DNA from: Pseudomonadota bacterium
GTDB lineage: Bacteria; Pseudomonadota; Alphaproteobacteria; Reyranellales; Reyranellaceae
NCBI GenBank assembly: GCA_023436825.1
Contig: JAEZHS010000029.1
Location: forward strand, 1-5,367
Length of the DNA stretch: 5,367 nt
Reading direction: 5' to 3'
The translations under genes and the position numbers were made by a program. Below, one piece after another: positions 1 to 5,367 of this stretch. The first letter of the stretch is position 1. Every line of letters begins with the position of its first letter. The notes beneath the pieces are model-generated. The model was not told the DNA's origin and searched no databases. It saw only the letters and a program-made list of their open reading frames with translations.

Positions 1-2
1 AT

Positions 3-91
3 GGGGAGGTGGCCCGAAGGGCCGGAGGGGTCATGAGCATCAGTCGTGGTGTTTATGACCCCTCCGTCCGCGAAGGCGCGGACACCTCCCC
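3..91. repeat. Perfect cloverleaf-type palindromic element (REP/BIME-like)
   Basis: An 89-nt element folds without mismatches into a four-way junction. The outer stem is GGGGAGGTG (3-11) with CACCTCCCC (83-91), 9 bp. The first side hairpin is GCCC-GAA-GGGC (12-22). The central stem is CGGAGGGGTCAT (23-34) with ATGACCCCTCCG (55-66), 12 bp, closing a 20-nt loop (35-54). The second side hairpin is TCCGCG-AAGG-CGCGGA (67-82), 6 bp. Every base from 3 to 91 except the loops is paired. Such compact palindromes are typical of dispersed intergenic repeats in alphaproteobacterial genomes, but no second copy lies in this window, so dispersal is inferred. It overlaps the 5' end of the amylase gene and supplies its GGAGG and ATG. 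Confidence 0.8.
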
Positions 92-1592
92 GCGCAGCGC
101 GCACGGGGGCGGTGGCTCTCCGCGCTATCCGTCGCTGTTGGAGATCAACACGCGGGTCTGGCTTCGCCGGCTGTCGCGCGAGGCCGGCAGTCCGCTGACG
201 CTGGCAGACATCGGCGACGCCGCGCTCGACGCCATCGCGCGCCGCGGCGTCGCCGGGGTGTGGCTGCTCGGTGTGTGGCGGACCGGCGCGGCCAGCCGGG
301 CCGTGTCGCGCAGCAACCCCGCCTGGCGTGCTGGGTTCGAGGCCGCGCTGCCCGATCTCGGCGACGAGGACATCTGCGGATCGGGCTTTGCGGTCGGCGC
401 CTACGAAGTCGACGCCGGGCTGGGGGGAGCAGGGGCCTTGGCCGCGTTGCGTGCCCGGCTCGCCGCGCGCGGCCTGCGGCTGATGCTCGATTTCGTGCCC
501 AACCACACGGCGCTGGATCATCCCTGGCTCGCGAGCCGCAGCGATTTCTACGTCGAGGGCGACGAGCAGGCGTTGACGGCGGCGCCGCAAAATTACTGTC
601 GGCGCGAGACCGACCGCGGCCTGCGCGTCCTCGCCCACGGCCGCGATCCGAACTATCCCGGCTGGCCCGATACGCTGCAGCTCGACTACGCCAACCCCGG
701 CCTGCAGGCCGCGCAGACCGCGGAACTGCTCGCGATCGCCGGGCAGTGCGACGGCGTGCGCTGCGACATGGCGATGCTCGTCCTGCCGGAGATCTTCCGG
801 CGGACCTGGGGACTGGCGGCCGCGCCGTTCTGGCCGGCGGCCATTGCCGCCGTGCGCCGGGTGCGTCCCGACTTCACCTTCCTGGCCGAGGCTTACTGGG
901 ACCTGGAATGGGAGCTTCAGCAGCAAGGCTTCGACTACTGCTACGACAAGCGCCTGTACGATCGCCTGCGCAGCGGCGATGCCGGCAGCCTGCGCGCCCA
1001 TCTGGTCGCGGGCCTCGACTATCAGGATCGGCTGGCGCGGTTCCTCGAGAACCACGACGAACCTCGTGCAATGGCGACTTTCCCCTGGCCGCGGCATCAA
1101 GCGGCCGCCGTGGTGTCGTATTTCGCGCCGGGGATGCGCTTCTTCCACCAGGGCCAGTTCGAGGGCGCGCGCATCCATCTGCCGGTGCATCTCTGCCGCG
1201 GCCCCGTCGAGCCCCGCGATGCGGCCGTCGCGGCCTTCTACGACAGGCTGCTCGCCACGATCCGGGGCGACGGCTTTCGCAATGGCGACTGGTCGCTGAT
1301 CGAGCCTCAGCCGGCGTGGCAGGGCAATCCGACCTGGCAGGACTTCGCCGTTTATGGCTGGCGCGCGGCGGGCGAGCCGAGCCATGTCGTCGTCGTCAAC
1401 TTTTCGGATCATCAGGCGCAATGCCGCCTGCGCCTGCCGTTCGCCGGAGTGACGGGTGGCCGCTGGCGGCTCGTCGATGCGTTGGGAAGCGAAATCTACG
1501 AGCGCGAGGGTCGTGAGCTCAGCGATCCGGGCCTGTACATCGATCTCGCCGCCTGGCGCTATAACGTCTTCCGCCTGGAAGCGATCGGCTGA
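33..1592 (+). CDS. GH13 alpha-amylase-family glycoside hydrolase
   Basis: This 519-residue protein (from the ATG at 33) is a cytoplasmic-type GH13 enzyme expected to act on alpha-glucosidic bonds by hydrolysis or transfer; the substrate cannot be read from sequence. The four GH13 signatures are present in order: region I DFVPNH (153-158), region II VRCDMA with nucleophile Asp245 and Arg243, region III FLAEAYW with acid/base Glu286, and region IV ENHDEPR with Asp342. The family-like N-terminal motif EINTRVWL sits at 37-44, and a beta-rich C-terminal part follows the barrel. No signal peptide is visible. The start is uncertain. The ATG at 33 has GGAGG at 24-28, but it lies inside the palindromic repeat, so the first 20 or so residues are repeat-encoded and low in complexity. 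A GTG at 9 is also in frame, and the frame is open to the left edge, so the true start could lie outside. The next possible starts (CTG 135, TTG 138) would remove the conserved motif. Confidence 0.88.
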   Translation: MSISRGVYDPSVREGADTSPRSAHGGGGSPRYPSLLEINTRVWLRRLSREAGSPLTLADIGDAALDAIARRGVAGVWLLGVWRTGAASRAVSRSNPAWRAGFEAALPDLGDEDICGSGFAVGAYEVDAGLGGAGALAALRARLAARGLRLMLDFVPNHTALDHPWLASRSDFYVEGDEQALTAAPQNYCRRETDRGLRVLAHGRDPNYPGWPDTLQLDYANPGLQAAQTAELLAIAGQCDGVRCDMAMLVLPEIFRRTWGLAAAPFWPAAIAAVRRVRPDFTFLAEAYWDLEWELQQQGFDYCYDKRLYDRLRSGDAGSLRAHLVAGLDYQDRLARFLENHDEPRAMATFPWPRHQAAAVVSYFAPGMRFFHQGQFEGARIHLPVHLCRGPVEPRDAAVAAFYDRLLATIRGDGFRNGDWSLIEPQPAWQGNPTWQDFAVYGWRAAGEPSHVVVVNFSDHQAQCRLRLPFAGVTGGRWRLVDALGSEIYEREGRELSDPGLYIDLAAWRYNVFRLEAIG

Positions 1593-1655
1593 AGGAATCG
1601 CGTCGTTTTTCAGGCAGTCGAAGGGCCAAAGAAGGCGGCCACCGCCGATTGATCA

Positions 1656-1684
1656 CTGCCGTTTGCGTGAGCGAAAGGTATAAA
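1656..1684 (+). promoter_or_regulatory. Candidate sigma70-type promoter for the 1698 gene
   Basis: TATAAA at 1679-1684 matches five of six bases of the -10 consensus and stands out in GC-rich DNA. CTGCCG (1656-1661) lies 17 nt upstream as a weak -35, three of six matches. Transcription would start near 1691, leaving only about 7 nt before the ATG at 1698, so the mRNA would be almost leaderless. It occupies the 105-nt gap after the amylase gene. The -35 match is poor, so this is a candidate only. Confidence 0.3.
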
Positions 1685-1697
1685 CTCAGGCGAAGCA

Positions 1698-2459
1698 ATG
1701 ACCGCGCGTTCCCTGGACGGTTGGCCACGTTGGTTGGCCGCGCTGCTGATGGGCCTGCTGCTGATCCTGGCCCTGCTGATCGCCTCGTGGTTCCTGCGCG
1801 CCTGCGCTCCGGTCGAGCCGTCGACCAGGCTCACCATGCACGAGACGCCGGCGCCGCCGCCACCCGAGGCGCCGCCGGATCCCACGCCGATCCTGAAGGC
1901 CTCGCTCGACGATGCCGAGGCCGACGGCAAGCGGCTGGCGGCCGAGCTCGCGGCGCTCGAGGGCGACATCAGGAAGAAGGTGGCGCTGTGCAAGCCGGTC
2001 GAGACGCCCAAGCCCGTCGAGCCGCCAAAGCCGCCGCCTGTTGCCAAGGCGCCACCGCCACCGCCGTTGCCGGCCGACCGCTGGGCGAGCAAGGATCTCG
2101 GCATGCTGCAGGGTTGCTGGCGCCTCGGCCACGACACGCAGGGCAGCATCGGCATCGGCGGCCGCTCCGAACGCTGCGCCGTGAAGGCGGGCCGCATCTG
2201 CTTCGGCGCGAACGGTGGCGGCGAGCGGCAGTCGACGGCGGTGTGCCCGGCCACCGGCACCATCACCTGCGCCGCGCCCATCACCGCTCGCTTCGGCAAC
2301 GACAACACGCTCGGTACGACCCAGCCTGCCGTGCAGTGCAATCCGGGGCAGGCGAGCTGGACCGGCCCGCCCAACAGCCTGACCTGCCGGCGCGTCAGCG
2401 ACACGCTGGCGCTCTGCCGCGACCGGCTGAACTTCGAGTACGAGTTCCGGCGGGAATAG
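1698..2459 (+). CDS. Membrane-anchored proline-rich protein with Cys-rich C-terminal domain, function unknown
   Basis: I do not recognise this 253-residue protein. It reads as four segments: a hydrophobic helix at about 12-35 (uncleaved signal anchor; Cys36 follows LRA, a poor lipobox); a proline-rich stretch at 48-65; a probable coiled coil at about 66-97 (rich in Leu, Ala, Glu, Lys); a second Pro/Lys linker at 99-126; and a compact domain at 128-253. That domain opens with LGMLQGCWRLG and has eight cysteines (140, 160, 168, 183, 191, 214, 230, 240), which suggests disulfides and a periplasmic location. The layout loosely recalls GCW-type C-terminal domains of proteins linked to SrfA/SrfB-like clusters; this is from memory and weak, and no such partner is nearby. 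The ATG at 1698 is chosen because the membrane segment follows directly; its ribosome site (AGGCGA, 1688-1693) is weak. Codon-position GC bias and the clear domain layout support a real gene. Confidence 0.75.
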   Translation: MTARSLDGWPRWLAALLMGLLLILALLIASWFLRACAPVEPSTRLTMHETPAPPPPEAPPDPTPILKASLDDAEADGKRLAAELAALEGDIRKKVALCKPVETPKPVEPPKPPPVAKAPPPPPLPADRWASKDLGMLQGCWRLGHDTQGSIGIGGRSERCAVKAGRICFGANGGGERQSTAVCPATGTITCAAPITARFGNDNTLGTTQPAVQCNPGQASWTGPPNSLTCRRVSDTLALCRDRLNFEYEFRRE

Positions 2460-2502
2460 CCCGCGTATGGCGCGACAATCTAGTTGAGAACGGCGCGGCA
2501 AT

Positions 2503-2549
2503 CAGAATGAGAAGCGGCAGCCGTGGCCGCGCGTCGCTTCGCGATTCTG
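2503..2549. repeat. Imperfect intergenic stem-loop
   Basis: CAGAAT (2503-2508) pairs with ATTCTG (2544-2549). Inside it, GAAGCG (2511-2516) pairs with CGCTTC (2535-2540), separated by a 2/3-nt internal loop; the apical loop is 2517-2534. This gives 12 bp in two blocks, 44 nt after the stop of the membrane protein gene. No T-run follows, so it is not a typical intrinsic terminator. It could stabilise the 3' end or be fortuitous. Confidence 0.35.
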
Positions 2550-2619
2550 GCAAACACTGCGGTCGGGGACAAGCCACGATGATGACTGGCAGCCAAGATC
2601 GCGGGAGCGTTCCCTTTTG

Positions 2620-2654
2620 CCCGCCGTTTGTGTTTGGTCGCGACCGGCGGGAGG
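2620..2654 (+). promoter_or_regulatory. Stem-loop abutting the kinase ribosome-binding site
   Basis: CCCGCCG (2620-2626) pairs perfectly with CGGCGGG (2645-2651). The loop contains the 10-bp palindrome GGTCGCGACC (2636-2645), which shares its last base with the right arm and could be a protein site or a competing hairpin. The right arm runs into GGAGG (2650-2654), the Shine-Dalgarno sequence that selects the ATG at 2662, so pairing would cover its first two bases. This geometry could tune translation of the kinase; regulation is inferred. Confidence 0.35.
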
Positions 2655-2661
2655 ACGGGCG

Positions 2662-3483
2662 ATGCGGGGATCCCTCGGGGAGAAGATCAACCAGGGCGGC
2701 ACGGCGGACATCCACGTCTGGGCGCCAGGTCAGGTCGTAAAACTGTTCAAGCAAGGTTTCCCGCCGCGGCTCGGCCAGCAGGAGGCGCGGATGACCCAGG
2801 CAGTCTTCGCCGCCGGCGTGCCTGCGCCGGAGGTATTCGGCGAGGTGACGCTCGACGGACGCTTCGGCATCGTGCTCGGGCGCCTCGACGGACCGACACT
2901 GCTGCAGGTCACGCGCAGCGGCGCCGTGACGTTCGCCCAGACGGGTGCGATCCTTGCGTCCCTCGGCCTGTCCGTTCACACGATGTCGCCGCCGCCGCAG
3001 GCCTTCCATCTGCGCGGCTGGATGGACACCGCCTTCAGGCTCTCGGGCGACATCGTGCCCCAGCACATCGCCTCCGGCATCCTCGCGCTGATCGACCGCC
3101 TGCAGCAGCCGGGGGACGGGCTGTGCCATGGCGACATCCACCCTGAAAACGTGATCATGACGGCGAACGGTCCGCGGCTGATCGACTGGACATTTTCGAT
3201 CCGCGCGCCTGCGGCCCTCGATCATGGGCTCACTCATATCAGCCTCACCGAGTTTGCCCTCGACGTCACCGACAATCCGCAGCGGCCGCTTGCCGTCAAT
3301 GGGGCCGCGCAATCCGAGTACGCGCGGCTGTCCGGCAAGCCGGTAGCGGCGCTGAGGCAAGCGATGGAGACCTGGCTGCCGATCGCGATCGTCCGCTATT
3401 TCCTGCTTATGGGCGGGCCGACAACCGAGCGATGGCGGCGCATGATGCAGCGCGCCGAATCGGCCCTGCGCCCGCAGGATTGA
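2662..3483 (+). CDS. APH/choline-kinase-like small-molecule phosphotransferase
   Basis: A 273-residue soluble kinase of the aminoglycoside phosphotransferase (APH) fold, which transfers ATP phosphate to a small-molecule hydroxyl. Visible motifs are an N-terminal glycine-containing loop (GEKINQGGTADIHVW, 6-20), the ATP-binding lysine in VVKLF (Lys27), a helix-C glutamate candidate (Glu41), the catalytic loop HGDIHPEN (156-163; base Asp158, Asn163) and the metal-binding LIDW (Asp175). All core catalytic residues are intact and the length is normal for the family. The C-terminal region (about 185-273), where family members bind substrate, gives no clue to the acceptor; antibiotic resistance should not be assumed, because most such environmental homologues are uncharacterised. 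The ATG at 2662 is preferred over the upstream TTG at 2617: GGAGG lies at 2650-2654, and the extra 15 residues of the longer form match no expected domain. It stands alone, 202 nt after the previous gene and 146 nt before the next. Confidence 0.85.
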   Translation: MRGSLGEKINQGGTADIHVWAPGQVVKLFKQGFPPRLGQQEARMTQAVFAAGVPAPEVFGEVTLDGRFGIVLGRLDGPTLLQVTRSGAVTFAQTGAILASLGLSVHTMSPPPQAFHLRGWMDTAFRLSGDIVPQHIASGILALIDRLQQPGDGLCHGDIHPENVIMTANGPRLIDWTFSIRAPAALDHGLTHISLTEFALDVTDNPQRPLAVNGAAQSEYARLSGKPVAALRQAMETWLPIAIVRYFLLMGGPTTERWRRMMQRAESALRPQD

Positions 3484-3629
3484 ATCCTTCATCGCGCGCG
3501 TGGCCGTCGATGCGGCTGCGGGTCAAGAGCGGTAGTCGAATAGCGCCAGCGCAGTCTTTCATGCGTGGGCTGGATCAGGGCATATCGCGAAAGCCCGAGA
3601 GGATGACATTCCTGCCAGGAGATCTGAGG

Positions 3630-4409
3630 ATGGAGACACGTACGATTGCCTACAATTGTGATGGGACCAGGCTCGCAGGCTATTTTGCCGACAGTGCACC
3701 GCACACGGAGAAGCCGGCAATTCTGGTCGCGCACGAGGCATTCGGGATGAATGAACACATACGCGGACGAACAAGACGCCTGGCCGAGCTTGGCTATGCG
3801 GCGTTCGCCCTCGATATGTACGGCGTCGAGGGGTTTTCGCTATCCGAAGCGGTGAGACGCCATATCGAGTTGATGTCTGCGCCGGGACTGATGTACGCCC
3901 GAGCAAGCGCTGCGCTCAGGCTCCTGGCGACTCTGCCTGGAGTCGATCGCGCGCGGATGGCCGCGATCGGCTTTTGCCAAGGAGGAATCACCGCTCTCGA
4001 GCTCGCACGCGGTGGGGCGCCGATTCGGTGCGCTGTCGGCTTTCATCCCGGCTTGAAGCGTCCCGCAGGAAGCCTGGACAAACAGATTCACGCGAAGGTC
4101 CTGATGATGATCGGCGACCAGGATCCCGATGTGCAAGCGGAGGACAGGGCCGGCTTTGCGGCAGAAATGGAGAGAAAGAAGGTGGACTGGCAGCTTCACC
4201 TCTTCGGTGCCGTCGGGCATGCCTACACCAACCCCGACATCGATCGGCTGAACCTGCCCGGCTACGGCTACGATCCCGTTGCAGACAAGCGGTCGTGGAT
4301 GATGATGCTCGCGCTTATCGAGGAGGTGTTCGCGGCGCCCGCCACCGACAAGGCCTGCCCGGCCTTGCCGCGCCACGGCGGGGATGCATCGGGCGGCCGA
4401 CCGGCGTAG
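3630..4409 (+). CDS. Dienelactone hydrolase family protein
   Basis: A 259-residue alpha/beta hydrolase of the dienelactone hydrolase (DLH) family. Classical members open the lactone ring of dienelactone in chloroaromatic degradation, but many homologues have other or unknown ester substrates. The cysteine-type triad is visible: nucleophile Cys116 in GFCQGG, Asp165 in the GDQDPDV segment and His197 in VGHAYTNP. Glu36 in the HEAFGMN motif matches the conserved active-site glutamate. There is no signal peptide, so it should be cytoplasmic. The ATG at 3630 has AGGAGA at 3617-3622 with 7-nt spacing and gives a family-like N-terminus (METRTIAYNCDG); the in-frame ATG at 3603 has GAGAGG touching it, too close to serve. 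The last 20 or so residues form a Gly/Pro-rich tail. The first half uses more A/T-ending codons than the neighbouring genes. The cyclase starts 32 nt downstream, so co-transcription is likely. No aromatic-degradation genes are visible around it. Confidence 0.9.
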   Translation: METRTIAYNCDGTRLAGYFADSAPHTEKPAILVAHEAFGMNEHIRGRTRRLAELGYAAFALDMYGVEGFSLSEAVRRHIELMSAPGLMYARASAALRLLATLPGVDRARMAAIGFCQGGITALELARGGAPIRCAVGFHPGLKRPAGSLDKQIHAKVLMMIGDQDPDVQAEDRAGFAAEMERKKVDWQLHLFGAVGHAYTNPDIDRLNLPGYGYDPVADKRSWMMMLALIEEVFAAPATDKACPALPRHGGDASGGRPA

Positions 4410-4441
4410 CCTCACGACGGACCGGAGTCGGAGCGGGCGAA

Positions 4442-5367
4442 ATGGACGTTCGTAGCTGGCTTGAAAGACTGGGCCTCGGCCAATACGCGGATGCCTTCGT
4501 CTCCAATCACATCGATGACCGGCTGCTGCGCGGGCTTTCGTCCGACGACCTGCGCGAGCTCGGTGTCGCCTCGCTCGGCCATCGCAAGCGGCTGCTGGAG
4601 GCCATCGCGAGCCTGAAGGACGCGGGACCACCCGGCGCGCAGGAGGCGGAGCGTCGGCGCGTAGCGGTGCTGTTCGCCGATCTCTGCGGCTTTACGGAGC
4701 TTTCGGGCGAGCTCGGCGCCGAGGAAATACGCCGTATCGTCGACCGTTTCCTCACGCGGGCGGACGCGTTGATCGTCGAGCATGGCGGCTCGGTCGACAA
4801 GCACATTGGCGATGCGACGATGGCGGTGTTCGGCGCTCCTGTGGCGCATGAGAACGATCCGTTGCGCGCCGTTGCCGCGGCCGATGCTATTCAGCGGGCG
4901 ATGCCGGCCCTTTCGGCCGATCTCGGCCGGCCTGTGGCGCTGCCGCTCCTCGCCCATATCGGTATTGCCCTGGGGGAGGTCGTGGCCGGTGAGGTCGGCG
5001 GCGCGGTGCGCCGCGCCTACACCGTGCTGGGCTAGACGGTGAACCTCGCCGCCCGCATCGTCGCCGAGGCGAAGCCGGGCGAGACCGTGTTGGACGACTC
5101 GGCGTGGCGTGCCGTTTCGGACCGGGTGCGCGGCACGCCTCTCGGCGAGCGTTCGCTCAAGGGCATCGCGGCGCCGCAGCGCCTATGGCGCCTCGAAGGC
5201 TTGCGTGACGTGGCGACGACGGGCCGACTTCCGTTCGTCGGCCGCGAGATCGAGCTCGCGCAGATATCGGCCGTGCTGGCGGCGCCGCGGCGAGGGGCAT
5301 TGCTGCATCTGCGCGGCGAGGCCGGCATCGGCAAGAGCCGCGTGCTGGCCGAGGGCCTGATGGAAGC
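4442..5367 (+). pseudogene. SAM-domain class III nucleotide cyclase/AAA ATPase, interrupted by in-frame TAG and cut by the window edge
   Basis: The frame encodes a SAM domain (about 1-60, starting MDVRSWLERLGLGQYADAF), a class III adenylate/guanylate cyclase domain (about 72-245) and the start of an AAA-type ATPase with FVGRE and Walker A GEAGIGKS (292-299, Lys298). Proteins of this build usually run to about 1000 residues with C-terminal repeats, so most of the ATPase lies outside. Metal-binding Asp80 (FADLCGFT) and Asp124 (HIGDATM) and the purine-contacting Lys120 are present. Codon 198 is TAG (5033-5035), inside the signature read as YTVLG-stop-TVNLAAR. Everything after it stays in frame and family-like to the edge, so this is one damaged gene, a read-through case or a base-call error. 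A terminated 197-residue product would lack transition-state Asn201 and Arg205 and should be inactive. The ATG at 4442 has GGAG at 4430-4433. It follows the hydrolase gene by 32 nt. Confidence 0.8.
5033..5035 (+). other. In-frame amber codon in the cyclase signature
   Basis: TAG occupies the position where relatives have an acidic or small residue in the LG-x-TVNLAAR signature, commonly Asp. The reading frame is identical before and after, so this is a substitution-type stop and not a frameshift. GAG (Glu) or TCG (Ser) would need one change to give TAG; GAC (Asp) would need two. GTG at 5039 could in principle restart translation, but no Shine-Dalgarno sequence precedes it. Confidence 0.9.

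Noticed and set aside
1634..1646. GGCGG-CCA-CCGCC hairpin as terminator of the amylase gene
   Set aside because: It has only 5 bp, a 3-nt loop and no T-run.
1610..2501. Two minus-strand open frames opposite the membrane protein gene
   Set aside because: Their translations are low-complexity (Gly/Ser-rich or Arg/Gln-rich) shadows of the proline-rich plus-strand gene.
2603..2618. GGGA-GCGT-TCCC followed by TTTT as a terminator
   Set aside because: A 4-bp stem with four T residues is too weak to call in this composition.
2395..3492. Long minus-strand open frame of 365 codons opposite the kinase gene
   Set aside because: It is antisense to a gene with full APH motifs, and its translation is Arg/His/Pro-rich with no domain; this is a typical mirror frame in GC-rich DNA.
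3432..3629. Extended N-terminus for the hydrolase starting in the kinase gene
   Set aside because: The extra 66 residues match no family feature, and a good Shine-Dalgarno serves the ATG at 3630.
5000..5017. GGCGCGG/CCGCGCC hairpin just upstream of the TAG as a recoding signal
   Set aside because: Read-through elements normally lie after the stop, and such GC hairpins are expected by chance in this coding sequence.
3974..5035. Plus-strand frame running from within the hydrolase gene into the cyclase
   Set aside because: It shares the cyclase frame, but the part before 4442 is out of frame with the hydrolase and Arg-rich; the SAM domain and ribosome site place the start at 4442.
5033..5035. 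TAG read as pyrrolysine
   Set aside because: The residue is not a pyrrolysine site in this family, and no pyl genes or methylamine methyltransferase context is visible.
1..5367. RNA genes, CRISPR arrays or insertion sequences
   Set aside because: No tRNA or rRNA signature, no spaced direct repeats and no transposase frame were found on either strand.

Overview
The window is GC-rich, tightly packed chromosomal DNA with every supported gene on the + strand. GC-heavy third codon positions, a multidomain SAM/cyclase/AAA signalling protein and a palindromic GGGGAGGTG/GGAGGGGTCAT element all suggest an alphaproteobacterium (Hyphomicrobiales or Rhodospirillales type). That placement is inferred from style; no marker gene is present. 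There are no RNA genes, CRISPR arrays, transposases or phage genes.

Layout. Positions 3-91 hold a perfect cloverleaf-type inverted repeat that overlaps the 5' end of a GH13 alpha-amylase-family gene (33-1592). A 105-nt gap with a possible promoter leads to an unrecognised membrane-anchored protein with a proline-rich linker and a cysteine-rich C-terminal domain (1698-2459). A 202-nt gap with two stem-loops precedes an aminoglycoside-phosphotransferase/choline-kinase-like small-molecule kinase (2662-3483). After 146 nt with no clear signal comes a dienelactone hydrolase-family gene (3630-4409). Only 32 nt later starts a SAM-domain class III nucleotide cyclase fused to an AAA-type ATPase (4442 to the right edge). 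Its frame is broken by an in-frame TAG at 5033-5035.

The genes do not form an obvious pathway. The hydrolase and cyclase are close enough to share a transcript; the others are probably separate or loosely co-transcribed units. I see no convincing new multi-gene system. The points most worth a second look are the amber codon that replaces a residue of the cyclase signature just before its transition-state Asn and Arg, the repeat that supplies the likely ribosome-binding site and start codon of the amylase gene, and the unassigned eight-cysteine domain.
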